DNA of 12,692 nucleotides from assembly GCA_017409915.1 (NCBI GenBank), contig JAFQRU010000059.1, positions 1-12,692 on the forward strand, in the 5' to 3' direction. Position 1 is the stretch's first letter, and every line of letters begins with the position of its first letter. A program made the position numbers and the translations under genes. Shown in pieces: positions 1 to 6,582 of this stretch. Origin of the DNA: Clostridia bacterium (GTDB lineage: Bacteria > Bacillota > Clostridia > Monoglobales > Monoglobaceae). The notes beneath the pieces were generated by a model. That model saw only the letters and a list, made by a program, of their open reading frames with translations, was not told the origin of the DNA and did not search any database.

Positions 1-175
1 ATAAAGATAGTGTAATGGTATTAGTATCTAAATATTTTTTAATAACTTCTTCAATATCAATATTAATTAATTCTTTATGTTGATTATTTTTTACAAGTTG
101 TTCAATTTCATCATATTTACTTTCTTTTATTAATTTTCCTAAGGCTTCCGCCGCATTCATTATACTGTCTGCCAT
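1..175 (-). CDS. YlbF/YmcA-family regulator-like protein, partial (3' end outside window)
   Basis: This partial gene starts with ATG at 175-173, one base after the miaB stop codon, with a GGAG ribosome binding site at 186-183 inside the end of miaB, so the two are translationally coupled. The first ~20 residues (MADSIMNAAEALGKLIKESK) look like the N-terminal helix of the YlbF/YmcA (Com_YlbF) family, small helical proteins that in Bacillus affect RNase Y-dependent RNA processing, and YlbF-like genes are often found after miaB in Clostridia. From about residue 15-20 onward the resemblance fades (YDEIEQLVKNNQHKEL and so on). The DNA also becomes extremely AT-rich there: 21 G or C in bases 1-120, against 49 in bases 181-300. 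The frame stays open to the window edge (58 codons). It may be a divergent YlbF, a gene disrupted by foreign DNA, or a chimeric contig end. Family assignment rests on the N-terminus and position only. Confidence 0.5.
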   Translation of the reverse strand, partial: MADSIMNAAEALGKLIKESKYDEIEQLVKNNQHKELINIDIEEVIKKYLDTNTITLSL

Positions 176-176
176 T

Positions 177-1577
177 TTATTTCTCCATTTCTCCTGATAG
201 TGACCAGGTCTGTGTTTTTGTTATCTTAACATCTATAATCTTGCCGATTAAAGATGCGTCTCCCTTAAAGTTGACGATTTTTCCGCCGTCTGTTCTTCCG
301 CTTAGGGTATCGGGATTGGTTTTGCTCTCTCCCTCAACCAGAATTTTCTCAATCTTTCCGAGATACTCGTCATTTTTCTCTTTGGAAATCTGATTTTGAA
401 CTTCTAAAAGCCTATCAAAGTTTTTATGCTTTTCTTCATCCGTCAGGCAGTCTTCCATTGTTGCCGCAGGAGTTCCCCCTCGCTTTGAATAAATAAATGA
501 GAAAATCGTGTCATACCGAACTTTCTTCAAGACATCAATGGTTTCCTCAAAGTCTTCATTAGTTTCCCCCGGGAAGCCAACAATTATATCTGTTGTAAGA
601 ACAATCTCAGGCATTTTCTCTCTGACTTTTTGGATTGTTTCAAGATACTGCTCTTTTGTGTATTTTCTGTTCATAAGCTTTAAAACTCTGCTTGATCCGC
701 ACTGAACAGGCAGGTGGAGCTGTTTGCAGATTTTCTCCTCACTTGCCATAACCGAGATAAGCTCGTCGGAAATATCTTTCGGATGAGAGGTCATAAACCT
801 TACTCTCTCTATCCCGTCTATTTTGCAGACCTCTTTTAAAAGTGATGCAAATGTTGTTCCGTCCTCAAAGTCGTTGCCATAAGAATTTACATTCTGTCCA
901 AGAAGCATAACTTCTTTATAGCCCTCGTCTGCAACCTGACGAACCTCTGCTAAGATGTTCTCCATTTTTCGGCTTCGCTCTCTTCCACGAACATAAGGGA
1001 CGATACAATAGGTGCAGAAATTGTTGCAACCATACATAATCGGGATTTTCGCAAGTGGGGGAGCATCACGATGGCAAGAAATATCCTCGCAGATTGCTCC
1101 GTCGGAATTTTCAACATCGAAAACTCTTTTTTCGTTTAATGCGTTATATAAAATCTCAGGAAAACGATAAAGAGCGTGTGTCCCGAAAATCATATCAACA
1201 TAAGGATATCTTTTTTTGACATTTTCAGCAATTGCTTCTTGCTGGACCATACATCCGCAAACCCCAAGTAAAAGATTTTCCTTTTTCTTTTTGATATTCT
1301 TAATTGCGCCTATGTTTCCGTAAACACGCTTTTCCGCATTCTCACGAACAGCGCAGGTGTTATAGATTATAATATCAGCTAAGAGCTTGTCCTCGGTAAA
1401 GCCATATCCCATATCGGAAAGCATACCGCAGATTTTCTCGCTATCGTTAAAATTCTGGGCACAGCCATAGGTTTCAACAAAGGCAAGAGGCTTTATGTCT
1501 TTCCTGCTGTTTATGTCATAAATTTTATTTATAAAGTCCTTTTGAAGGCTTATTTCTTCCTTGCTTATAACCGCCAA
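177..1577 (-). CDS. miaB: tRNA-2-methylthio-N6-dimethylallyladenosine synthase MiaB
   Basis: MiaB is a radical-SAM methylthiotransferase that adds a methylthio group to i6A at position 37 of tRNAs reading UNN codons, in the cytoplasm. The 466-residue protein has the full layout. The N-terminal UPF0004 domain carries three conserved cysteines for the auxiliary 4Fe-4S cluster (C39 in YGCAQN, C75 in NTCAVR, and C109 in GVCGCM). The radical-SAM CxxxCxxC motif is at C184, C188 and C191 (YGCNNFCTYC). A TRAM RNA-binding domain fills the last ~65 residues. Length is normal for clostridial MiaB. The start is TTG at 1577, supported by GGAGGGG at 1589-1583 five bases upstream; an ATG at 1581 is out of frame. 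A sigma-A promoter lies just upstream, and the YlbF-like gene follows one base after the stop. The alternative MtaB or RimO subfamilies are less likely given the NTCAVRENAEKRVYG-type signature. Confidence 0.95.
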   Translation of the reverse strand: MAVISKEEISLQKDFINKIYDINSRKDIKPLAFVETYGCAQNFNDSEKICGMLSDMGYGFTEDKLLADIIIYNTCAVRENAEKRVYGNIGAIKNIKKKKENLLLGVCGCMVQQEAIAENVKKRYPYVDMIFGTHALYRFPEILYNALNEKRVFDVENSDGAICEDISCHRDAPPLAKIPIMYGCNNFCTYCIVPYVRGRERSRKMENILAEVRQVADEGYKEVMLLGQNVNSYGNDFEDGTTFASLLKEVCKIDGIERVRFMTSHPKDISDELISVMASEEKICKQLHLPVQCGSSRVLKLMNRKYTKEQYLETIQKVREKMPEIVLTTDIIVGFPGETNEDFEETIDVLKKVRYDTIFSFIYSKRGGTPAATMEDCLTDEEKHKNFDRLLEVQNQISKEKNDEYLGKIEKILVEGESKTNPDTLSGRTDGGKIVNFKGDASLIGKIIDVKITKTQTWSLSGEMEK

Positions 1578-1602
1578 GCATACCCCTCCATTCTATCCTT
1601 TT

Positions 1603-1631
1603 ATTATACACTTTTTCAGGAAGGATTTCAA
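1603..1631 (-). promoter_or_regulatory. sigma-A promoter of miaB
   Basis: On the minus strand TTGAAA (1631-1626) and TATAAT (1608-1603) are separated by exactly 17 bases. The predicted start near 1596 gives a leader of about 20 bases containing the GGAGGGG ribosome binding site. It sits directly after the lgt terminator, so miaB is a separate transcription unit from lgt. Confidence 0.75.
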
Positions 1632-1650
1632 CATATTTTTTAAATTTCCA

Positions 1651-1687
1651 AAAAGAAAAAACTGTGTAGTCTATGCTACACAGTTTT
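1651..1687 (-). terminator. rho-independent terminator after lgt
   Basis: A 12-bp perfect stem (1658-1669 pairing with 1676-1687, core CTGTGTAG/CTACACAG) closes a 6-base loop. On the minus strand it is followed by a T-rich tract (TTTTTCTTTT). The TAG stop codon of lgt is inside the upstream arm, so the terminator begins within the coding sequence. The outer AAAA/TTTT pairs double as the A and U tracts. Confidence 0.85.
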
Positions 1688-2464
1688 GTTTTTTCTTCTT
1701 TGATAAATTATTATAAATGCGCCGAGAACGACGGTTAAAGATGCCACGATTTGCGACACTCTGAAAACCCCTAAATAGAGGGAATCTGCCCGAAGGCCCT
1801 CTATCCAGAATCTGCCTAAGCCATACCAGATAAGGTAGACGCAAAATAGCTCGCCCTCAAACTTTTTATGTTTCTTTGCAAGTAGCACGAATACAACCGA
1901 GAGGACATTCCAAAGCGACTCATATAAAAATGTTGGGTGGACCGAAGTTATGTATGGGGCGATAGACATTCCCCAGGGAAGAGTGGTTTCTCCGCCATAC
2001 GCCTCGCAATTTATAAAGTTGCCCCATCTTCCTATTGCCTGAGCAAGAGGTAAGCCTATCGCCAGAATATCAAAGGGAATTCCAATATTTATCTTCTTTA
2101 TTTTGCAGTATAAAAGGACGACGATTGCCGCCGAAATAATGGCGCCATAGATTGCGATTCCGCCGTTTCTTATGGCGAAAATTTCCATAAGATTCCCTGA
2201 ATATTTGTCCCAGTTGAAGATGACATAATATGCTCTTGCACCGATAACCGAAACGGGCAGGGCGATTAAGACCATATTGAGCAGGTCATCCTGAGAGAGG
2301 TTGGTTTTCTTAACCTCATAAAGGGCATAGGAAAGGGCAAGGATTATTCCAATGCCAATTAAAATTCCATACCACATTATATCCACGCCAAGAATAGTAA
2401 ACGCCACACGATTTAATTCAAAAGTCAGTCCTAGTTTTGGAAATGAAACAATATTTTCCATCAT
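1676..2464 (-). CDS. lgt: Prolipoprotein diacylglyceryl transferase Lgt
   Basis: Lgt is a polytopic membrane enzyme that moves the diacylglyceryl group of phosphatidylglycerol onto the lipobox cysteine of prelipoproteins, the first step of lipoprotein maturation. The 262-residue protein is hydrophobic with about seven membrane segments. It carries the Lgt signature GRWGNFINCEAYG (145-157, including the essential arginine R146), HPTFLYES (176-183) and the C-terminal GRFWIEGLR (217-225). The segment matching the E. coli H103 region reads GGIAIYG (101-107), with Tyr in place of His. I believe this substitution is common in Firmicutes. Two tandem ATG codons (2464 and 2461) follow AAGGAGG at 2475-2469; the second has the better spacing, so the protein may be one residue shorter. 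It is the last gene of the ymfF-ymfH-lgt unit, with only 9 bases between it and the preceding stop. Confidence 0.95.
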   Translation of the reverse strand: MMENIVSFPKLGLTFELNRVAFTILGVDIMWYGILIGIGIILALSYALYEVKKTNLSQDDLLNMVLIALPVSVIGARAYYVIFNWDKYSGNLMEIFAIRNGGIAIYGAIISAAIVVLLYCKIKKINIGIPFDILAIGLPLAQAIGRWGNFINCEAYGGETTLPWGMSIAPYITSVHPTFLYESLWNVLSVVFVLLAKKHKKFEGELFCVYLIWYGLGRFWIEGLRADSLYLGVFRVSQIVASLTVVLGAFIIIYQRRKNKTV

Positions 2465-2473
2465 TTTTCCTCC

Positions 2474-3760
2474 TTAAACAGGATAAACAACTGACAAAAC
2501 GCAGTTTTCCGTGTCAAAATGCTCATTAAGACGATTCATTAAATATTCCTTGTCAATTTCCTCAGTTGCCTTGGTATAATCAAGAGGATTCATCCCTTTC
2601 ATAAGAGATTTTATATAGGTATTCCCTATGCTTTCCATATTGTTATACATTCTTATATCGTCGCTTAGAACGGCCTTTTTAATGCGCTTTATTTCTTCAT
2701 CCGAAAAGCCGTCAGTTTTGGCTTTTTGGATTGCCTCTAAAACCGCCTCATAAACCTTTTTCGGCTCTTTTGACTCTCCGCCAAAAGAAGTGAAACCATA
2801 TTCTTCTTCAAGCTCGGTTTCCCCGTCAAAGCTTGCGTCGATTATTCCGCTTTCATACATTTTTATATAGTTTTCACTGCTTTTGCCGAAAAGAAGCTCG
2901 ATTAAAATCTCAGTTGCGATTTCCTTTTTAAGAAGGTCATAGCCTCCTGTTCCAACTTCCTTTTCTTTAAAGCCAATTGCGAAAATCGGAATTGAAACGC
3001 TTAGCTTTTGCTCGATATATTTTTCTTTTACTTCTTTTGGCTCGTCTTCGGTAAACTTTTTAACCTCACCGCTATCACGATTTTCAGGAATATTTTTGTC
3101 AATATACTCCTCGATTTTATTCTCGTCAATATCCCCCACCAAAACCAAAATCATATTGGATGGGTTGTAAAATGTGTTGGTGCACTTATATAAAAGCTCA
3201 GGTGTTATCTTGCTTATAGACTCAACCGTTCCTGCAATGTCGCGCTTTACAGGGTTTTTGTGATACATAGCCGAGAGCATATTAAAGAAAACTCTCCACT
3301 GAGGGTCGTCGTCATACATCTTGATTTCCTGACCGATTATGCCCTGCTCTTTTGCAACATTTTCGTCGGTAAAATACGGAGTGTTAACAAAGTTTAAAAG
3401 AATGTCAAGATTTTCATAGAAATTCTCCGTGCAGGAGAAAAGGTATGCCGTTATGTTAAAGCTTGTAAAGGCATTGCTGTTTCCCCCAACTTGGGAAAAA
3501 TGGTCAAAGGCATTTGTCCCGTCGGGCATTTCGAAAAGCTTATGCTCTAAAAAATGGGCAACGCCGTCAGGAAGAGTTAACCTTTCACTCTCTCCGAGAG
3601 GGATAAATTCACGGTCAATTGAGCCGTATTTCGTGCCGTAAATGGCATAATATTTGCTGAAACCCTTTTTAGGGACAAGGGCAACCCTGAGCCCGCTTTT
3701 ATGCGTTCCCAAAAGGAGAGTTTCATCAATTTTTTCGTTGTATATTCGCTCAAAATTCAT
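2474..3760 (-). CDS. ymfH: M16-family zinc metallopeptidase, YmfH-like (catalytic partner)
   Basis: This 428-residue protein has the two-domain layout of M16B peptidases. The inverted zinc motif HxxEH is intact at residues 69-73 (HFLEH), and the E138/E145 pair (EQGIIGQE) fits the downstream glutamates of the family, with E145 as the likely third zinc ligand. The context AHFLEHKLFEMPDGT is typical of Bacillus YmfH, which databases often label as associated with EF-P modification; its real substrate is not evident here. The C-terminal domain lacks a clear Arg/Tyr substrate-binding pair, and the neighbouring upstream protein supplies one, so the two probably form a heterodimer. No signal peptide is seen, so it should be cytoplasmic. 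ATG at 3760 follows GGAGGAG, which overlaps the end of the upstream gene (2-base gap). Confidence 0.85.
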   Translation of the reverse strand: MNFERIYNEKIDETLLLGTHKSGLRVALVPKKGFSKYYAIYGTKYGSIDREFIPLGESERLTLPDGVAHFLEHKLFEMPDGTNAFDHFSQVGGNSNAFTSFNITAYLFSCTENFYENLDILLNFVNTPYFTDENVAKEQGIIGQEIKMYDDDPQWRVFFNMLSAMYHKNPVKRDIAGTVESISKITPELLYKCTNTFYNPSNMILVLVGDIDENKIEEYIDKNIPENRDSGEVKKFTEDEPKEVKEKYIEQKLSVSIPIFAIGFKEKEVGTGGYDLLKKEIATEILIELLFGKSSENYIKMYESGIIDASFDGETELEEEYGFTSFGGESKEPKKVYEAVLEAIQKAKTDGFSDEEIKRIKKAVLSDDIRMYNNMESIGNTYIKSLMKGMNPLDYTKATEEIDKEYLMNRLNEHFDTENCVLSVVYPV

Positions 3761-3762
3761 TA

Positions 3763-5028
3763 TTACTCCTCCTTTCCTTTCAGGAAATAAATGGTGTTTT
3801 GCTTAATCTTTTTGCCCACCTTAACTATTTCGCCAAGAGTTACGGCATCGGTTTTTGAGAGTGTTTCATCAAGGCTGTCGTCTGTGCCGCAGATAATCTG
3901 GCTCATATAAAAATCTTCCATAGCGGCAAGGCTATCCCTCATTGAATTAATGGAATTAGAGAGGGCTTTTTTCGCCGCTACAAGCTCTTCTTCCGTTATT
4001 TCGCCCTTTGTCATTTTATCCATCTGCGCCATAATTTCGTTATATGCTTTATCGTAATTTCCCGTTTCAATTCCTGAGCTTATAAGCATATAGCTCTTCA
4101 TTTTATCAATTCTTGAAAATACAAAATAAGCAAGGCTGAGCTTTTCTCTGACATTATTGAAAAGCTTGGAAAATGCGCTTCCGCCGAAGACACAGTTATA
4201 AACCATAAGGGCGGGATAATCTTCCGCATCATACGGAGTGTCGCAGGTTAAACCTATGCAGATCTTACTCTGAGTAACATCCATTTCTTCGGTTATTTTC
4301 TTGATTTCGTCTCTTTCTTTTGCGATTTTATTGGTAACTTCCCCGCACTTTCTTGGGGAAATATTAAAGCCGTTTTTGATTTCACTGATAATTTCCTCAT
4401 CGTCAAAAGTACCGCTGACGAAAATCTCAATCTGAGCCTCATTTATGATTTTATTATAAAATTCATAAAGGCTTTTTGGAGTTATATCATCAAAATCTTC
4501 TATATAACCATACTCAAAAATCCCGTAAGGCTCGTCTTTAAACATTTCGCTTACGCACCTAAGCTGGGCATATTCGCGCTTATCATTAATAATCCCCTCT
4601 ATATAACTTTGAAGGTTTTTCTTTTCCTGATTTAAATAGTCCTGGGAAAAACCGTCATCTTCAACAAGCGGATTAAAAACAACCTCATTTAAAAGAGCGG
4701 TTGCCCTTTTTGTTATGTTTTCGCCCACAAATCTGTCAGCGATATATTCAACTGTGAAATAGAAAAGCTCTCCGTCTCCCTTTTTCCTTATTCCACCGGA
4801 TAAAGACGCACCATACATATCTTCAAGCTCGGAAGCAAGATGTGTAAGGGTCGGGAAGTTTTTCGTTCCTCTTTTCATAACCTGTCTTAAAAGGGAAACC
4901 TTAGTAACATTTTCCCTGTCTAGCGGAATATGAAAAAACATCGATATTCTGTTTGTTTTAAACTGACGGGCACTAACAAGTCTTATGTGTGCCCCATCCA
5001 CGATTTTTTCCGTTTTTATATTAGCCAA
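3763..5028 (-). CDS. ymfF: M16-family peptidase-like protein, YmfF-like (non-catalytic partner)
   Basis: This 421-residue protein is a paralogue of its downstream neighbour and has the same M16 fold, but the zinc motif is absent: where HxxEH would be expected (about residues 46-55) the sequence is LLRQVMKRGT. The C-terminal domain keeps the M16B substrate-binding pair in FNNVREKLSLAYF (R294 and Y301). This matches YmfF, a presumed inactive subunit paired with YmfH. Translation starts at TTG (5028), nine bases after AAGGAG (5043-5038); the codon directly upstream in frame is a stop (TGA), so no longer form is possible. It is first in the ymfF-ymfH-lgt operon, with its own promoter 23 bases upstream of the start. 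Function is inferred from family and pairing only. Confidence 0.82.
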   Translation of the reverse strand: MANIKTEKIVDGAHIRLVSARQFKTNRISMFFHIPLDRENVTKVSLLRQVMKRGTKNFPTLTHLASELEDMYGASLSGGIRKKGDGELFYFTVEYIADRFVGENITKRATALLNEVVFNPLVEDDGFSQDYLNQEKKNLQSYIEGIINDKREYAQLRCVSEMFKDEPYGIFEYGYIEDFDDITPKSLYEFYNKIINEAQIEIFVSGTFDDEEIISEIKNGFNISPRKCGEVTNKIAKERDEIKKITEEMDVTQSKICIGLTCDTPYDAEDYPALMVYNCVFGGSAFSKLFNNVREKLSLAYFVFSRIDKMKSYMLISSGIETGNYDKAYNEIMAQMDKMTKGEITEEELVAAKKALSNSINSMRDSLAAMEDFYMSQIICGTDDSLDETLSKTDAVTLGEIVKVGKKIKQNTIYFLKGKEE

Positions 5029-5050
5029 TCAAAATCACTCCTTGCTTAGT

Positions 5051-5079
5051 ATTCTACCATAGCTAAGACAAAAAATCAA
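5051..5079 (-). promoter_or_regulatory. Extended -10 sigma-A promoter of the ymfF-ymfH-lgt operon
   Basis: On the minus strand TTGATT (5079-5074) and TAGAAT (5056-5051) are spaced by 17 bases, with TG one base before the -10 box (TGGTAGAAT). The predicted start near 5044 falls right at the ribosome binding site, so the leader is very short, about 15 bases. This implies constitutive housekeeping expression. Confidence 0.7.
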
Positions 5080-5092
5080 CGAAATATGAAAA

Positions 5093-5518
5093 TTATGGAT
5101 TAAAAAGTTTTTCTGCCTTTTCTTTCAGGTTTTTCCCCTTTTCTCCCTTTTCAATGCTCCTTGCAAAAGAGAGAATTCCCTCAGTTTTCGCCGTTTGCAC
5201 CTCTACTTTTATTTGAGCTTTCGGATATTTTTCGCGAAGAATTTGTTCAGACAGAGTTTTGAGAGCGCTTCGGTTGCTCACCCCTTTTTCTAAGGAAATT
5301 CCTGCCACAATTCTCTTTTCATTCCCAATAACAACAGCCTCTTTCGCCTTGGTTTTCTCCCCGATTTCTCTTGCAAAAGCCATATTCTCGGCGCTGTTAA
5401 AGCTTTCCCGAAAGTCGCCGCCATCATTCCTTACAACCCCATAATTTCTCGACGAAATATTATATAGCATAAGGCAAAAAGCGAAAAAACAGATAATTGC
5501 AAAAATAATTTTTTTCAT
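5093..5518 (-). CDS. YhcN/YlaJ-like sporulation protein, membrane-anchored
   Basis: This 141-residue protein has a positively charged start and one hydrophobic segment (about residues 4-19), then a soluble domain. That domain resembles the YhcN/YlaJ family of spore-associated proteins: a strand pattern around EAVVIGNEKRIVAGISL (60-76), a helix, IKVEVQTAKTE (103-113) and a helix ending in a basic tail. Bacillus YhcN is a forespore lipoprotein. Here the only cysteine near the segment end (C15, FAFC) lacks a proper lipobox residue at -1, so it may instead be membrane-anchored or cleaved by ordinary signal peptidase. ATG at 5518 follows GAGGAG. It diverges from the DUF378 gene. Its stop lies just 14 bases from the next promoter, and no terminator is visible between them. 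Family assignment is by pattern, not by a search. Confidence 0.55.
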   Translation of the reverse strand: MKKIIFAIICFFAFCLMLYNISSRNYGVVRNDGGDFRESFNSAENMAFAREIGEKTKAKEAVVIGNEKRIVAGISLEKGVSNRSALKTLSEQILREKYPKAQIKVEVQTAKTEGILSFARSIEKGEKGKNLKEKAEKLFNP

Positions 5519-5554
5519 ATTTTCTCCTCTAATTTTAAATTATCTCTGCTTTAT

Positions 5555-5585
5555 TTTTGCATATTTATTTGAATTTAATGCAAAA
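5555..5585. repeat. Inverted repeat in the divergent spore-gene/DUF378 intergenic region
   Basis: Arms TTTTGCAT (5555-5562) and ATGCAAAA (5578-5585) are separated by 15 AT-only or nearly AT-only bases. On each strand the arms give GCAT followed about 17-18 bases later by CAAAA(A)TA, resembling a weak sigma-F/sigma-G forespore promoter. No convincing sigma-A promoter was found in 5519-5622. It could equally be a symmetric operator. Confidence 0.4.
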
Positions 5586-5622
5586 TAAGAATGAACAAAT
5601 AATCTAAAAAGGAGCAAACACT

Positions 5623-5838
5623 ATGAATACAGTTGCACTTATCCTGGTAATTATAGGTGCCATAAATTGGGGCAGCATCGGAATTTTCGGTTTCGACATT
5701 GTTGCCGCTTTATTTGGCGGACAGATGGCAGTCCTCAGCCGTATAATCTATACAATCGTAGGACTTGCAGGTCTTTGGTCAATTTCTTTCTTCTTTAAAG
5801 AAAGACCAATTATTGAAGGTAAAAATTCACATCATTAA
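5623..5838 (+). CDS. DUF378 family small membrane protein
   Basis: This 71-residue protein consists of two hydrophobic segments (about residues 3-22 and 35-56) joined by the conserved INWGSIGIFGFDIVAALFGG stretch, then a short charged tail ending in His-His. The pattern LVIIGAINWG...LFGG...LSRIIYTIVGLAGL is that of DUF378 (Bacillus YuzA type), integral membrane proteins of unknown function. ATG at 5623 follows AAAAAGGAGC with eight bases between GGAG and the start. It is a single-gene unit with a terminator seven bases after the stop, and it is the only complete plus-strand gene in the window. Confidence 0.85.
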   Translation: MNTVALILVIIGAINWGSIGIFGFDIVAALFGGQMAVLSRIIYTIVGLAGLWSISFFFKERPIIEGKNSHH

Positions 5839-5840
5839 AA

Positions 5841-5879
5841 AATAGTACCCTTTCGAAAAATCGAAAGGGTATTATTTTA
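5841..5879. terminator. Bidirectional terminator between converging genes
   Basis: An 11-bp perfect stem (5846-5856 with 5861-5871, TACCCTTTCGA) closes an AAAA loop. The plus strand continues ATTATTTTA. The minus strand continues CTATTTTTT, the better T tract. It ends both the DUF378 gene (plus) and the membrane-protein gene whose stop is at 5877-5879 (minus). Confidence 0.85.
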
Positions 5880-6506
5880 CCTAATATCATGAAGGCCTTC
5901 ATAAACCTTTGCCATATATTCAAATTTTATTGCATTATCTTCCTTGTCTTTATCTTTCTCTCCGTAAAGAATTTGTGTCAGATAATAATAAGTCTTATCT
6001 TCTTTAAGGCCAAGCGCTTTCTTGGCATTTTCCCCAAGGGCAAAGGAATAATTTTCGTCCCAGATTTCAGTTGCGGGAACATCTTTTACAACATAATCAA
6101 AAACAGTCTGGTCAAGGATATAAATTTTTCTTTGCCCCAAACTGAGCTCAGCCATAAGCTTTGCGCAACTTCCCTGAAGCTCTTCATATCTGGAAGCATC
6201 GTGGAAAGGAATCTCGGTTAAAATAACCTCTGCAAAAAGCTCCTCATTTTTTTCAAAGGCAAATTTTTCAATCGTTTCTTTTATAGGGGCTTTCATTTCC
6301 TCCGCCATAGTCTCATCTGCAAAAACCAGAACTTCAAGATCCGGCTTTGGCTCGGTTATCTTTTGATAAACAGTTGTTCCTACTGCAATCGCAACCAAAA
6401 GAACGCCAATCACATAGAATTTATAATATCCCCAATAGTGCTTTATTTTTTCTTTTAAAGGGAGTGCCTTAACCCTCTCTTTTGCTTTCTGTCTGTCTTT
6501 ATCCAT
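5877..6506 (-). CDS. Single-pass membrane protein of unknown function
   Basis: I do not recognise a named family. The chosen product (209 residues) starts at ATG 6506 (MDKDRQKAKERV). It has a basic cytoplasmic N-terminus, a membrane segment after HYWGYYKFY (about residues 30-48 of this form), and a ~160-residue outer domain, KPDLEVLVFADET and onward, with mixed strands and helices. The topology and the LKEKIKHYWGYYKFY motif are like many uncharacterised clostridial proteins. The reading frame extends upstream to an ATG at 6545, but that codon lies inside the gene's own promoter, upstream of the predicted transcription start (~6529), and has no ribosome binding site. GGTGA lies just before the 6506 start. 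It is a single-gene unit ending in the bidirectional terminator. Confidence 0.7.
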   Translation of the reverse strand: MDKDRQKAKERVKALPLKEKIKHYWGYYKFYVIGVLLVAIAVGTTVYQKITEPKPDLEVLVFADETMAEEMKAPIKETIEKFAFEKNEELFAEVILTEIPFHDASRYEELQGSCAKLMAELSLGQRKIYILDQTVFDYVVKDVPATEIWDENYSFALGENAKKALGLKEDKTYYYLTQILYGEKDKDKEDNAIKFEYMAKVYEGLHDIR

Positions 6507-6535
6507 TTTCTTCACCACTTTTAAGCTTTTTATTA

Positions 6536-6564
6536 AGTATAACATAACGCCTTGAAAATTTCAA
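6536..6564 (-). promoter_or_regulatory. Extended -10 sigma-A promoter overlapping a hairpin
   Basis: On the minus strand TTGAAA (6564-6559) and TATACT (6541-6536) are 17 bases apart, with TGT directly before the -10 box. The -35 box and most of the spacer lie inside the inverted repeat 6544-6572. It drives the membrane-protein gene starting at 6506. Confidence 0.7.
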
Positions 6565-6572
6565 GGCGTTAT
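6544..6572. terminator. Hairpin after the Gfo/Idh gene, possible terminator
   Basis: Arms ATAACGCCTTG (6544-6554) and CAAGGCGTTAT (6562-6572) form a perfect 11-bp stem; the loop can pair three further bases. It lies 10 bases after the Gfo/Idh stop and is probably the end of the five-gene operon. However, the T run (6575-6580) is on the plus strand. On the minus strand the stem is followed only by GTTATACTTAAT, so termination in the operon direction may be inefficient. Confidence 0.5.
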
Positions 6573-6582
6573 ACTTTTTTAT

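Noticed and set aside
5889..6221. 110-codon plus-strand hydrophobic open frame
   Set aside because: It is antisense to the single-pass membrane protein gene and sits just after a terminator with no promoter. Its Ile/Phe-rich composition comes from the opposite strand's Lys/Glu codons.
6507..6545. Upstream ATG of the single-pass membrane protein
   Set aside because: It lies within the gene's own promoter, upstream of the predicted transcription start, and has no ribosome binding site.
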